The notes under the pieces: model-generated
The model's database searches: none
What the model was told of the DNA's origin: nothing
What the model saw: only the letters and a program-made list of their open reading frames with translations
Shown here: piece after piece, positions 16,750-26,759 of the stretch
Layout: every line of letters begins with the position of its first letter
How positions within the stretch are numbered: position 1 is the first letter of the stretch
NCBI GenBank assembly: GCA_023246195.1
Contig: JAHFIW010000014.1
Coordinates: forward strand, 1 to 34,574
DNA length: 34,574 bases
Direction of reading: 5' to 3'
Origin: a bacterium
Lineage (GTDB): Bacteria > Patescibacteriota > Patescibacteriia > SG8-24
Made by a program: the position numbers and the translations under genes

Positions 16750-17232
16750 ATGAACGATAAGGCAAAAAAAGCTAAGAAGGCCGTGGCCGATGTGGATTTC
16801 ACGAATGGCGTGGCGATCGTCTACGAGCCGGACGGTAGGATCTACCTGCTCGAATACGACAAGTCGGAACCCGTCGACGGTACTAGGATACATCCACGGA
16901 GGTATCTCCAGCCGGCGATAAACGAAGTCGATACGTGCTCGGCGGGAGAGTATCCTTACGCGGAGCTTCATGCGGAGATTCGCAGGATGTACGGCATCCG
17001 CAGGGCGATTCAGCTCGTGCTCGATGCCGTGAACCCGGTTTTCTCTTCGAATCTTCGTTGCCGGCTGGCCAGGCTTGCATTGCTGATGTTGCAAGCGACA
17101 TCCGTCAAAGACGGTGTCGAGGAGGCGTTCGCCAAGCAGGCGCTTTTAGAGACCGCAGCCGCGGACTTACAGGGGCTTCCCGACGAGTTCTGCGACTTCA
17201 TTCGGCCTTTCTTGCCGTCGCCGCGCCGATAA
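16750..17232 (+). CDS. hypothetical protein
   Basis: AAAGGAG ribosome binding site before ATG 16750; MNDKAKKAKKAVADVDF... Confidence 0.65.
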   Translation: MNDKAKKAKKAVADVDFTNGVAIVYEPDGRIYLLEYDKSEPVDGTRIHPRRYLQPAINEVDTCSAGEYPYAELHAEIRRMYGIRRAIQLVLDAVNPVFSSNLRCRLARLALLMLQATSVKDGVEEAFAKQALLETAAADLQGLPDEFCDFIRPFLPSPRR

Positions 17233-17269
17233 TGCTATTCTGCGTACAGATTTTTCCCAGGAGGAAGTC

Positions 17270-17638
17270 ATGCTGCGAGTCGTTAAGAGAAGCGTTCGTT
17301 ACGTCTGCGGCATCTGCCACACCAAGTACCGTACCGCCAGGCAGGCTCTTGTCTGCGAAGCATCGGGACGCGAACCCGTTCCGCAGCATTTACGACGAGG
17401 GTCCCGCGTGCGCGCGACTAGCGAGCGTGAGTGCTCTAGCTCGGACAGGAAGTACGTCTGTGAAGGTTTCGTTGCGGGATCGGTCATCGAGCTTTATGAA
17501 GACGAAGTGCACCTCAAGGGCTTCGGCGTGAGCCGTTCGTCAAAACACATCCGCATGTATAAGGTTCGCTACCGATGTCCGCGCTGTCGCGAGATGAAAG
17601 CGGCTTTTTATCCCGCCGAGCATCTCGTTGCTCGCTGA
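17270..17638 (+). CDS. hypothetical protein with two zinc-ribbon-like CxxC pairs
   Basis: YVCGICHTKYRTARQALVC and YRCPRCREMKAAFYPAEH; CAGGAGG ribosome binding site. Confidence 0.7.
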   Translation: MLRVVKRSVRYVCGICHTKYRTARQALVCEASGREPVPQHLRRGSRVRATSERECSSSDRKYVCEGFVAGSVIELYEDEVHLKGFGVSRSSKHIRMYKVRYRCPRCREMKAAFYPAEHLVAR

Positions 17639-17645
17639 TGCGTCC

Positions 17646-17676
17646 CTCAGTCATTACGGCATGAGGGATTTTTTTA
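17646..17676 (+). terminator. intrinsic terminator
   Basis: TCCCTCA-gtcattacggca-TGAGGGA-TTTTTTT. Confidence 0.8.
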
Positions 17677-17740
17677 TTGTGGCGCACGCTGACAGGCGTT
17701 TGCTTGAACGAAAAATGGACCGGCGAGCGTCCGGCCAGTC

Positions 17741-17769
17741 TTGACAAAAACCGTTTTTTCTGCTGTACT
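17741..17769 (+). promoter_or_regulatory. sigma70-like promoter
   Basis: TTGACA-N17-TGTACT upstream of 17847. Confidence 0.6.
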
Positions 17770-17846
17770 GCCTGCATCTTTGGGAGATGGTCTTCCAAGT
17801 GATTTGGTCATTGTATGGTTCAAAGATGTCATTGAAGGAGAGAGAA

Positions 17847-19016
17847 ATGCCCCATCGAAAAGTCGATTTTCGCGCTTGTGTTGTCGTGATGGTGATCCTT
17901 GCCGCCGCATTCGGCTGCGGTTCGGGTCCTGGCACCGCTAACGGTTCGGCTGAGGCGTCCGACGTCGGCTTCCGCATCAACGACGCGGCCGCCGTTGGCC
18001 CCGACGCGTCAGACGCCGCGACGGACGCCGTGGCGGATGCGGATGGCGGTACGGATGCCGTCGCGGATGCGGCGGTACCGGACAACGGTCCGGGCATCGC
18101 GTGCTCTGCGCTCGCGGGCGTCGGCACGATCTACTACAGCCGAGGGCCGGTGACGCTTGTCGACGGCACTAAAATGACCGACGGCGAGATGTGGGCGATT
18201 TCTGGCGACGGCGCGGACGATTCCAAGATCGGCGGCGGAGAATTTCCCCGCCTGTCTCCGGATCGGCAAAGCCTGGTGTTCCACCGGGACAACGTGAACT
18301 ACTATTCGGCCAACCTGTACGTGCGAAACATGGTCGCCGGTATTCCGCCGACGGACACGCTCGTGTACGTCAACCCGAAGGACTACGTGGTCGACTACAG
18401 CTGGACCGCGGACAGCGCCAGCATCGTCTTCGACTGGGAGTGCGCCATCTACAAGATGGACCGTGACGGATCGAACCGTCATAAGTTCATCGACTATCTC
18501 GAGAGCAATTGCTACTCGGATGCGCCCTCGGTCAATCCGGTCGACGGTCGCGTCGCGTGGGACAATTTCTACGACGGTCTCGGGCTGTCCGATGCCGACG
18601 GAACGAACGCGCACCACGTTCCGAATACTTACCCCAACGCGACGGGGTCGGTCGGCGCCCAGAACCTCAACACGGCCGGCGATCACGCTCCCGTGTGGTC
18701 GCCCGACGGGAAAACGCTCGTCTTCGTGAGCAAGCCGACGCTCAACTTTTGGGAGAGCGGTCCTCTCGGTCCGCTCTACAAGATCAATCCCGACGGTACG
18801 GGGCGCGTCCTGCTTACGCCGGGACTCAGCGCGATCGACGGCTTTTACAGCGGCGGCGCCTTCTCGCCCGACGGCACGCGGTTCATCGGCGCGGGCGTTT
18901 ACATGGGCGTGAACGGCATCTACTCCGTTCCGCTCGACGGTTCCGGCAACTTCCAGCGCGTCTGCATCTCACCTGGTGCGCCGGTCAACTACGTGGGCAC
19001 CGCGCTCGCATACTGA
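17847..19016 (+). CDS. lipoprotein with TolB/PD40-like beta-propeller repeats
   Basis: signal and lipobox ILAAAFGCGSG; Ala/Asp-rich linker; repeats FPRLSPDRQSLVF, APVWSPDGKTLVFVS, GAFSPDGTRFIGAG. Confidence 0.8.
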   Translation: MPHRKVDFRACVVVMVILAAAFGCGSGPGTANGSAEASDVGFRINDAAAVGPDASDAATDAVADADGGTDAVADAAVPDNGPGIACSALAGVGTIYYSRGPVTLVDGTKMTDGEMWAISGDGADDSKIGGGEFPRLSPDRQSLVFHRDNVNYYSANLYVRNMVAGIPPTDTLVYVNPKDYVVDYSWTADSASIVFDWECAIYKMDRDGSNRHKFIDYLESNCYSDAPSVNPVDGRVAWDNFYDGLGLSDADGTNAHHVPNTYPNATGSVGAQNLNTAGDHAPVWSPDGKTLVFVSKPTLNFWESGPLGPLYKINPDGTGRVLLTPGLSAIDGFYSGGAFSPDGTRFIGAGVYMGVNGIYSVPLDGSGNFQRVCISPGAPVNYVGTALAY

Positions 19017-19031
19017 CCGACTTCGCGCATG

Positions 19032-19065
19032 CCCGCTCCAAAGCTTTTTGGAGCGGGTTTTCTTT
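19032..19065 (+). terminator. intrinsic terminator
   Basis: CCCGCTCCAAA-GCTT-TTTGGAGCGGG-TTTTCTTTTT. Confidence 0.85.
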
Positions 19066-19167
19066 TTGGATCTTTGACGATACATGCGGGTCATCTTCGC
19101 TTATCGCGTATGTCCCGAAAGTGCTATACTTCGTCCCGTAATCTCATCGACGCTTTTCGCATCTCGT

Positions 19168-19659
19168 ATGAAAAATGCGCATGCCGGCATCATCGAGTAT
19201 CTCGGTTCTAGGGCGATTGCCGTGGTTTCCACGGTCTCGAAGGAAGGTCTGCCGCAGGCGGCAACTGTCTTTTATTGGGTGGACGAGACCGTGCATGGCG
19301 GCTTCAGCCTTTATTTCGTCACCAGGAGACACACTCGAAAGTTCAGCAACATCATGCATAATCCGGCGGTTGCCGTAGTGGTCGGTACCGACATGGATCC
19401 CCATACGGTGCAGATCGAGGGGGAGGCGGAACTCGTCGAGGTCGGAGAGAGCGTGACGCAATTGGGGCGTCTCGCGATGCTGGTCGGGAAGCACCCGAAA
19501 GTGGCCGCGCTGTATACCGGCGCTTTTTATCCCAAGGACCCGTTCAGCGGCATCGAAGGAAAAGATTTCGCGGTGTTTCGCGTCTCTCCGAAGTGGGTCC
19601 GTTACATGACTTATGATGAGGAGAAAAGGGATATCGTCTATCTCCAGACTCTTCCCTGA
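19168..19659 (+). CDS. pyridoxamine 5'-phosphate oxidase-like (FMN-binding split barrel) protein
   Basis: IAVVSTVSKEGLPQAATVFYWVDE...LYFVTRRHTRKFSNIMHNPAVAVVVG. Confidence 0.75.
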   Translation: MKNAHAGIIEYLGSRAIAVVSTVSKEGLPQAATVFYWVDETVHGGFSLYFVTRRHTRKFSNIMHNPAVAVVVGTDMDPHTVQIEGEAELVEVGESVTQLGRLAMLVGKHPKVAALYTGAFYPKDPFSGIEGKDFAVFRVSPKWVRYMTYDEEKRDIVYLQTLP

Positions 19660-19683
19660 GTCGCACGACGGTGCTTTCATCAT

Positions 19684-20106
19684 ATGAAAAATGCCTCTTA
19701 TCTCAAAACGGTCCTCGTCTTGGCGCTCGGCGGGACGCTGTTTGCCGGTTACTTGAGCGGCGTAAGGCTGTTCACGAAGACGTGCGCCTTCAGTGAGCCC
19801 TGTCCGTACTTTCTTGGGGTTTCGGCCTGTTGGTATGGATTGGGGATGTTCTCGTTCATGCTCATCGCGTCCGCGTTGGCGGTGATGAAAAAAATAAGGG
19901 CCAGCGCCGCGAAAAAAATAATTCTGGCGGTCTCCTTTGCGGGGATTCTTTTTGCCGGGTATTTCACGTTCGTCGAAGTGGCTTCTTGGTTGCGTGCCGT
20001 GACTCGATACGCGCTTGTTTTGCCTACCTGCGCCTACGGCCTGTTCTTTTATCTTTTGCTGTTCTTTCTGTCCGTCAGCCATCGCGGGTCAGCGGAAGGG
20101 GAGTGA
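19684..20106 (+). CDS. four-TM membrane protein with paired cysteines, possibly VKOR-like
   Basis: four hydrophobic segments; TCAFSEPCPYFLGVSACWYG and LPTCAYG. Confidence 0.5.
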   Translation: MKNASYLKTVLVLALGGTLFAGYLSGVRLFTKTCAFSEPCPYFLGVSACWYGLGMFSFMLIASALAVMKKIRASAAKKIILAVSFAGILFAGYFTFVEVASWLRAVTRYALVLPTCAYGLFFYLLLFFLSVSHRGSAEGE

Positions 20107-20116
20107 ATCGTTCGGA

Positions 20117-20146
20117 AAAAACCGGCCTCAAGATGAGGCCGGTTTC
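20117..20146. terminator. bidirectional terminator between convergent genes
   Basis: AAAACCGGCCTC-aagat-GAGGCCGGTTT. Confidence 0.8.
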
Positions 20147-20153
20147 ATGTGCG

Positions 20154-20861
20154 TCACTTCGGGAGCGCGAGAAAGAGCGAGGCGGAGCTCGGACCGATGA
20201 ATGTCAGATACGTTTGCACCGTCAGGCGTCCGTCGCTGAGACGGGCAACGCTGGCGGCGCAGGCGCTTCCGTCGTCCTTTTTGCAGTTCCAGACGGTTCC
20301 GAGCGCGATGACCTCGCCGTGGTCTCCGAACACGTTGTGGGACGTCCGCATCAGCAGGTCGCGATGGGCGGCGACGAAGGCGAACAACTCTCTGGCTGTC
20401 GCGGGTCGCAGGCCTTTTCGGTCGATGAGCGCGCGTACGTCATCGATTGATCCGTGACTGACGAGGCGCATCGTGGCCGGAGGTCCGCCGTTTTTGCTCG
20501 CCACGTTTCCCATGAGGACGTCCTCATCGGGTCTCACCAGACGAAAATTCAGTGACGTGGCGTCGTGCATGCCGTCTTTTGCGGGCGGACTTTGCATGGC
20601 AAGAAGTTCGGCGATGCGCGGGTCGATCTCGTCGTACTTTCCCGCCGCGATGATATCGGCGGTGGGGGAAGTGCCGTCGAAAATGGTCGGAAACGCTTCG
20701 GACGCGCTTCCGGGTTTCGTGTCGAAGACGGACTCCTGTTCTTTCGGCTGCGCTGGTTGCGCCATCGCCGTCGTTTGCGGCGTCGTTGCGGTCGTTTGAT
20801 GCGCGCAGGCGGTCAGCACGAACGCCGTCACCGCAATTGCCGTCATCGGGAATGTCCTCAT
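20154..20861 (-). CDS. hypothetical lipoprotein
   Basis: MRTFPMTAIAVTAFVLTACAHQTT lipobox; AGGAGG ribosome binding site on the minus strand. Confidence 0.75.
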   Translation of the reverse strand: MRTFPMTAIAVTAFVLTACAHQTTATTPQTTAMAQPAQPKEQESVFDTKPGSASEAFPTIFDGTSPTADIIAAGKYDEIDPRIAELLAMQSPPAKDGMHDATSLNFRLVRPDEDVLMGNVASKNGGPPATMRLVSHGSIDDVRALIDRKGLRPATARELFAFVAAHRDLLMRTSHNVFGDHGEVIALGTVWNCKKDDGSACAASVARLSDGRLTVQTYLTFIGPSSASLFLALPK

Positions 20862-21026
20862 GTTTCCTCCTTGCCCAGAATTGAGCCTCGCTGAGCTTGA
20901 ATGAAAGCCGTACGGCTGTCAATTATTTTTGCCAATTTTTTATTCCCGGTTCTTTGCGAGGTGCTGTTGACTGCACTGTCGGCTTTTTCGCCCATAAAAA
21001 ATCCGACCATGGAGGTCGGATGTCCG

Positions 21027-22037
21027 TCATCGGACGGAGACGTAGATCGGGTTGGACCAAGCCATCGTGTCGCCGCCGCAGCTGATGCGCAGGCGCACGT
21101 AGCGTTCGGTTCCGTCGGCATCATAATGCGATGCGGTGACCGCATGCTCGGTCATCGCGACCTTGCCGCCGGCCACGACGTATTCGACGTCGCAGCTCCT
21201 GGGAAGGGACGCGGAGATGCGCCTATCGCTCACGCTGATCGACAGGATGAGCGCTCCTCGGGTTGCGTAGAAGTTGCCGGACTTGAGGTTGGCGAGAATG
21301 TCGTCCTGCGTAAGCGCGTCGGCAGACACCATCACCGAGGAGGTCAGGCAGTACGAGTAGCGGACGTCATGGCAGTCGTCGACTGCGGTCAGGTACGTCC
21401 GTTTGCCATGCGACAGCAAGAAGTCGATGCGGGTCTCGGCGTTGGGGTCGCCGTCGCTGATGTCGCTGGCGTTCCATACCTCCACGGCATCGTAGCCGTG
21501 CATGGCGAGCAGATCCTTGTCGGACCAGCACGGGTTCGACGGATACTTGCCCGGCCAGTCCGGATGGTTGATTTGCACGAACGACCCTTCGCCGTTGGCC
21601 TCGTCGACCAGGAGTTGCGGGTGCGGCGCTCCTGCTGCCACCGCGTGCCGGTTGATGCGGTTTTCGTGGTGACAGCCGTCCTCGTTCTCCATGCCGTGCA
21701 GGAACAGGATTCCTGGCACGCCGGGGTCGGGAGTGGCGTGGTCGTGGTCGGTAATCGCCATGAAGTCGTACCCGGCATTCTTGTACGCGGTCACGAACTC
21801 CTTCGGTGGCTGATGGCCGTCGGAGTTGGTGGTATGCGCATGGAGCTGGCCGCGGTACGTGTGCGCCCTCGGCCTGTAGGGCGATTCGAGCGAGATGTGC
21901 TCTCCGGCCTCAGATTGTCCCGAAGTGAGCACGGGTGGCTGCGGTTTGATCACGGCCTCGCGTGCTTCGGGACCCCTGCAGGCAATGGCTGCCCAAATCG
22001 CCATCACGAACAACATTGCATTAGCGAGATGTCTCAT
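21027..22037 (-). CDS. PHP-domain (CehA/McbA-like) metallohydrolase lipoprotein
   Basis: YRGQLHAHTTNSDGHQPPKEFVTAYKNAGYDFMAITDHD; signal MRHLANAMLFVMAIWAAIAC. Confidence 0.82.
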   Translation of the reverse strand: MRHLANAMLFVMAIWAAIACRGPEAREAVIKPQPPVLTSGQSEAGEHISLESPYRPRAHTYRGQLHAHTTNSDGHQPPKEFVTAYKNAGYDFMAITDHDHATPDPGVPGILFLHGMENEDGCHHENRINRHAVAAGAPHPQLLVDEANGEGSFVQINHPDWPGKYPSNPCWSDKDLLAMHGYDAVEVWNASDISDGDPNAETRIDFLLSHGKRTYLTAVDDCHDVRYSYCLTSSVMVSADALTQDDILANLKSGNFYATRGALILSISVSDRRISASLPRSCDVEYVVAGGKVAMTEHAVTASHYDADGTERYVRLRISCGGDTMAWSNPIYVSVR

Positions 22038-22229
22038 TTTGCCTGCTCCTTGCGGCTTTCGTGAGCCGACGTGCCGTGTAAAGAACGATCCGTGCGCCAA
22101 AGGTGCAGGATGACGTCATTCCAGCATGAAATCGCCTCGCGGTCAATCTTCCGGGTGCCCGTGAAGTGGCATTTGCCGTGTTGCCAATAGCTTGCAACAG
22201 AGATATGTTTAGGGTTTCGAACTGCACGT

Positions 22230-24005
22230 ATGGCCGATTCGAGGACTTCTGCCACGACCAAATCACCAAAGGGTTCCGCACGACCGAAGGGTCCGAGCCT
22301 GTTTTCGTTGCTCAGGCCCTATCGTGGGCTGATTGCGATGTTACTGCTGCTGACCGTGGCCTCCAATGCCCTCGGTTTGGCGCTGCCCAAGATCGTCGCC
22401 AACGCCATCGACGGCTACGGTCACGGCGCCTGGAGGGTCGAAACCCTTTTTTTCGAGTTTCTGACGATTGCGGTCTTGGTATTCGTTTTGACCTACCTGC
22501 TTAACATCGCGCAGACTTACGCTTCGGAACGCGTCGCATTCGACATGCGAAAGCAGCTGGCCTCCAAGATCTCTGAACAGGAATACGCCTATATCCAAAA
22601 GGCGACGCCGGCAAAACTGCTCACCAATCTTACTTCGGACATCGACGCGATCAAGACGTTCGTGTCGCAGGCCATCACCTCGATCATCTCCTCGGTATTC
22701 CTCATTTTCGGTGCCAGCGTGCTGTTGCTGTACATCGATTGGAAGTTGGCGTTGGTGGTGCTTGCCGTGGTGCCTTTCGTCGCGGCGATGATCACGGTGG
22801 TACTGCGCAGGGTTCGCAAGCTGTTCCGCAAGGTGCAGGAGGCCATCGACTGGCTCAACCGCATCATCAATGAGAGCATTTTCGGCGCCGCGCTGGTGCG
22901 CCTGCAGAATTCGCAGCAGTTCGAGTTCCAGAAGTTCCTGGCGGCCAACGCCCAGGCGCGGGATCTCGGCTTGGGCATCTTGCGCCTGTTCGCGATGATG
23001 ATTCCGGTCATCACGCTGGCGTCAAACGTGGCCACGCTGTCCATCCTTACCATCGGCGGGCATTTCGTCATTACTGGCGCGATGACCCTTGGCGACTTTA
23101 CGGCGTTCAACAGCTACCTGGCCATTCTCATCTTCCCGATCTTCATCATCGGTTTCATGAGCAACGTCATCGCGCAGGCACAGGCGTCATATTCGCGCGT
23201 GGCTGAAATCATGCACTGCGAGACGAGGAAAAAGGCCGGCAATTTGCAGGCGGTCGCGGGCGGCGACCTCTCGCTGAAGGGCATTACGGTCATCTTCGGG
23301 AATCGGAGCGCGCTCAAGAACGTTTCCATGACCGTGAAGGCCGGTACCAAGACGGCCATCATCGGCCCGACTGCTGCGGGCAAAACGCAGCTTCTGTACC
23401 TGCTTACCGGCCTGATTGAACCGACCCTTGGCACCGTGGAGTATGCCGGGCGCGCTATCGCGGACTACGATCCGGTGAGCCTGCATCGGCAAATCGGCTT
23501 CGTGTTTCAGGACAGCGTCATCTTCAACCTGACGGTGCGCGAGAACATCGCCTTCAGCAATACCGTCAACGATGCCGACTTGGCAAAGGCCATAGAGACT
23601 GCCGAACTGGCTGACTTCATAGATGCGCTGCCTGACAAGTTGGACACGGTCGTGTCCGAGAGGGGAACGAGCCTTTCTGGCGGGCAGAAGCAGCGCATCA
23701 TGTTGGCACGCGCCCTGGCGCTGAATCCCAGCGTGCTGCTGCTCGACGATTTCACCGCGCGTGTCGACACGCGGACGGAAAGGAGCATTCTCGAAAACGT
23801 CCGCAAAAACTATCCCGGCATCACTTTGATTTCCGTCACGCAAAAAGTCGCTACGGTGGAGGATTACGATCAGATCGTCGTGCTGATGGAGGGGGACATG
23901 CTGGCCTCCGGCACGCACGAACAGCTGATGAAGACCTCGAACGACTACGTGCTGATCCATGACTCGCAACGCAGCACCAATGCCTATGAATTACACGCTG
24001 AGTAA
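22230..24005 (+). CDS. ABC exporter half-transporter, subunit 1 (degenerate ATPase site)
   Basis: TM domain; Walker A IIGPTAAGKT; LSGGQ; Walker B LLLDDFTARVD with D in place of the catalytic E; H-loop replaced by Q (SVTQKVAT). Confidence 0.92.
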   Translation: MADSRTSATTKSPKGSARPKGPSLFSLLRPYRGLIAMLLLLTVASNALGLALPKIVANAIDGYGHGAWRVETLFFEFLTIAVLVFVLTYLLNIAQTYASERVAFDMRKQLASKISEQEYAYIQKATPAKLLTNLTSDIDAIKTFVSQAITSIISSVFLIFGASVLLLYIDWKLALVVLAVVPFVAAMITVVLRRVRKLFRKVQEAIDWLNRIINESIFGAALVRLQNSQQFEFQKFLAANAQARDLGLGILRLFAMMIPVITLASNVATLSILTIGGHFVITGAMTLGDFTAFNSYLAILIFPIFIIGFMSNVIAQAQASYSRVAEIMHCETRKKAGNLQAVAGGDLSLKGITVIFGNRSALKNVSMTVKAGTKTAIIGPTAAGKTQLLYLLTGLIEPTLGTVEYAGRAIADYDPVSLHRQIGFVFQDSVIFNLTVRENIAFSNTVNDADLAKAIETAELADFIDALPDKLDTVVSERGTSLSGGQKQRIMLARALALNPSVLLLDDFTARVDTRTERSILENVRKNYPGITLISVTQKVATVEDYDQIVVLMEGDMLASGTHEQLMKTSNDYVLIHDSQRSTNAYELHAE

Positions 24006-25746
24006 GTCGTCCGGGCCGGCAGCGCCCGTCGAGGCCGGCTACGCGTCACTGAGGCGCCTGCTGCCGCTGCTCAAGGGAGAGAAGCGTAATTTGGCATGGA
24101 CCGGCATTTCCATCGTCATCTCTTCCGCGGGCACGTTGGCGGCACCGCTGATCATCGGACGCACCATCGACACGTCCATCCGCAATAAGGATTTTGGCGG
24201 AGTGCTGGTTTCGGCAGCGTTGCTGGTGGTCATGTATCTGACGGTGCTCGTCGCCAGCTACGTCCAGACCATCCGCATGGGCACCGTCGGCAGACGGGTG
24301 CTTTTCAGCCTCCGCAACCTCCTGTTCAGCAAGTTGCAGGAATTGCCCGTGGCGTTTTTCAATCAGAACAAGACGGGCGACTTGATCTCGCGCATCAATA
24401 ATGACACCGAGAAGCTTAACCAGTTTTTCGCGCAGGGGTTGGTGCAGTTCGTTCGCAGCTATTTCATGATGCTGGCCACCGGCATCTTCCTGCTCGTCCT
24501 GAATCTCAGGCTCGGGGCGGCATCGCTGCTGCCGGCGTTAGGCGTGCTCGTCCTCACGCAGGTGATTTCGCCATGGGTCAAGCGCAAGAACCAGAAGAGC
24601 CTGCAGACCACCGGCAGTTTGAGCGCCGAAATTCAGGAGAGCCTGAGCAATTTCAAGGTCATCGCGGCCTTTAACCGTTTCGATTATTTCCGTGAGAAGT
24701 TCGACGGCGCCAACCGGGAAAATTTCACGTCGTCCGTCGGTGCCGGATTGGCCAACGGCGTTTTCGTTCCCGTTTACGGATTGGCTTCGAGTTTGGCGCA
24801 GCTCACCGTTCTCGCGTATGGCATCATGCTGGTCACTACCGGTCATTTGACCGTAGGTCTGCTGATCGGGTTCATGCTGTACGTCGATAACTTTTATATG
24901 CCGCTACGGCAGGTTGCCTCGATCTGGTCGTCACTGCAGCTGGCGCTTGCCGCGTTAGATCGCGTCTCCGAAGTGCTGGCGCTCGAGTCCGACATGTCCG
25001 TGATTCCGGCAGAATCGCACGTTTCAAAGGCCGTATTGGAATTCCGCGACGTCTCCTTCCGTTATTCCGGCGGCAAGGACGTGCTTCGAAACGTGACGTT
25101 TGCCCTTGAGGCGGGAAAGACCTATGCGCTTGTGGGTCCCACCGGCGGAGGCAAGACCACCACCGCCTCTCTGATGGCCCGTCTGTACGATTCCACCGAG
25201 GGCATCGTGCTGCTTGGCGGACGCGACATCCGTTCCTATCAGCCGGAGGAACGTACGAAGAAGATCGGTTTCATATTGCAGGAGCCGTTCCTGTTTTCCG
25301 GCAGCGTGCTCGACAACATCTTTTACGGAAACGCCGACTTCATCGGCAGCTCCGACGAGCAAAGGGCGGAAGCCGTCGCGCAGGCGGGCCTGGGCAACTT
25401 GCTGGAGCGGTTCGAGCGCGGTTTTGATTCCAAGATCGAGACGAGCGGCGATGCCATCAGTCTCGGTCAGCGGCAGCTCATCGCCTTCATGCGAGCGGTG
25501 CTGCGCAATCCGGAATTCCTGGTGCTCGACGAGGCCACGGCCAATATCGATACCGTCACCGAAAAGCTGCTGGAGGAGACTCTCCGCGCCTTGCCCAAAG
25601 AAACGACGAAGGTCATCATCGCGCACCGGCTTAATACCATCGAGAGCGCTGATGAGATATTTTTCGTGAACGGCGGAGAGTTGCAGCGCGCCGGCTCGCT
25701 TCAGAATGCCGTGGACATGCTGATGAAAGGCAAGAGGGAGAGCTAG
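23983..25746 (+). CDS. ABC exporter half-transporter, subunit 2
   Basis: Walker A LVGPTGGGKTT; signature ISLGQRQ; Walker B LVLDEATANID; H-loop IIAHRLNTI; overlaps subunit 1. Confidence 0.92.
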   Translation, partial: PMNYTLSKSSGPAAPVEAGYASLRRLLPLLKGEKRNLAWTGISIVISSAGTLAAPLIIGRTIDTSIRNKDFGGVLVSAALLVVMYLTVLVASYVQTIRMGTVGRRVLFSLRNLLFSKLQELPVAFFNQNKTGDLISRINNDTEKLNQFFAQGLVQFVRSYFMMLATGIFLLVLNLRLGAASLLPALGVLVLTQVISPWVKRKNQKSLQTTGSLSAEIQESLSNFKVIAAFNRFDYFREKFDGANRENFTSSVGAGLANGVFVPVYGLASSLAQLTVLAYGIMLVTTGHLTVGLLIGFMLYVDNFYMPLRQVASIWSSLQLALAALDRVSEVLALESDMSVIPAESHVSKAVLEFRDVSFRYSGGKDVLRNVTFALEAGKTYALVGPTGGGKTTTASLMARLYDSTEGIVLLGGRDIRSYQPEERTKKIGFILQEPFLFSGSVLDNIFYGNADFIGSSDEQRAEAVAQAGLGNLLERFERGFDSKIETSGDAISLGQRQLIAFMRAVLRNPEFLVLDEATANIDTVTEKLLEETLRALPKETTKVIIAHRLNTIESADEIFFVNGGELQRAGSLQNAVDMLMKGKRES

Positions 25747-25930
25747 GCCGTTCTGCGGTCGGGGGAGAGACTTGCGGAGGCTGTGGATAAATGATATACT
25801 GACGGAGTAAACAAACATAAAAAAGCGTATCTCGTCCCGCCAACGTACAAGGCGAATGGACGATTCGGTAATTTGAAGCCTCGTGATTTCGTGCGCTTTT
25901 TTTTACCCCGATACGCCTAAAAAATGCCCT

Positions 25931-26626
25931 ATGCAGCATGATTCTCAACCGAAGTCCGCAGAGCTTTCCCCGAAAAAGCCGTATCATGTGCATCCGCTTA
26001 TCGCCTGGATGGCCATTTTCAACTTCGCGTTGATTTTCAGTCTCGCGCCGTCGATGATCCTGGCGCAAACCACCACTGCCGCCATGTCCGAAGGCAGCGA
26101 TGCCGTGGCAACGCGACTTCCGGAATCATCCAAGCTCGCCTACGCCAAGCATGTCGCTCGTGCCGAGGAGGGCACGCACCTTTCGGTGACTGCGCAGGAT
26201 CGTCGCCCGAACGGTAGCGGCGTCGGATTGACTGCCGCGGCATCTTGCGTCCGCAGTTGTCGCATTACCAAATCCGATTGCACCCGCGCCGCCGACAGTG
26301 ACAGCATCGCGCTGCATGCGTGCAACGTGAAGGCTGCGACTTGCGTGCAGGCGTGCGGCGGAACAGGCGTCGGTGCCGCCGCCGCTCTTGGAAGCGGAGA
26401 TGATAAAAATTCTGTCGATGGCGGCCTCAGGGCCGCGAACGAGGCTTACAAGGCCGCAGTCGCGGCCGCCCGTCAGAAGCGCGACGACGCCGTCGGTAAA
26501 GCGCAGTCCGACTTTACGGCTGACATGCAGGCCGCCAAGGATGCGCTCAAGACTGCCAAGGATGCGGCCAAAGCCGCAGCAGCTGCCGGTACGTCCGCTC
26601 CCGCGTCATCTTCCACGTCGAACTGA
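25931..26626 (+). CDS. secreted/anchored Cys-containing, Ala/Lys-rich hypothetical protein
   Basis: N-terminal TM/signal WMAIFNFALIFSLAPSMILAQ; six cysteines; Ala/Lys-rich helical C-terminus. Confidence 0.6.
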   Translation: MQHDSQPKSAELSPKKPYHVHPLIAWMAIFNFALIFSLAPSMILAQTTTAAMSEGSDAVATRLPESSKLAYAKHVARAEEGTHLSVTAQDRRPNGSGVGLTAAASCVRSCRITKSDCTRAADSDSIALHACNVKAATCVQACGGTGVGAAAALGSGDDKNSVDGGLRAANEAYKAAVAAARQKRDDAVGKAQSDFTADMQAAKDALKTAKDAAKAAAAAGTSAPASSSTSN

Positions 26627-26666
26627 CGCCCTTATCGACGGTCCGTCATTGCGGGCGGGAAGAAAC

Positions 26667-26699
26667 AAAAGCGTCCGGCTTACACCGGACGCTTTTTTG
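26667..26699 (+). terminator. intrinsic terminator
   Basis: AAAAGCGTCCGG-cttaca-CCGGACGCTTTTTT. Confidence 0.9.
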
Positions 26700-26759
26700 C
26701 ATGGGCACGCGCATTTTTTTGACCGATGGAACTGCGCTGTCGTGCTATACTTCCGTCGT

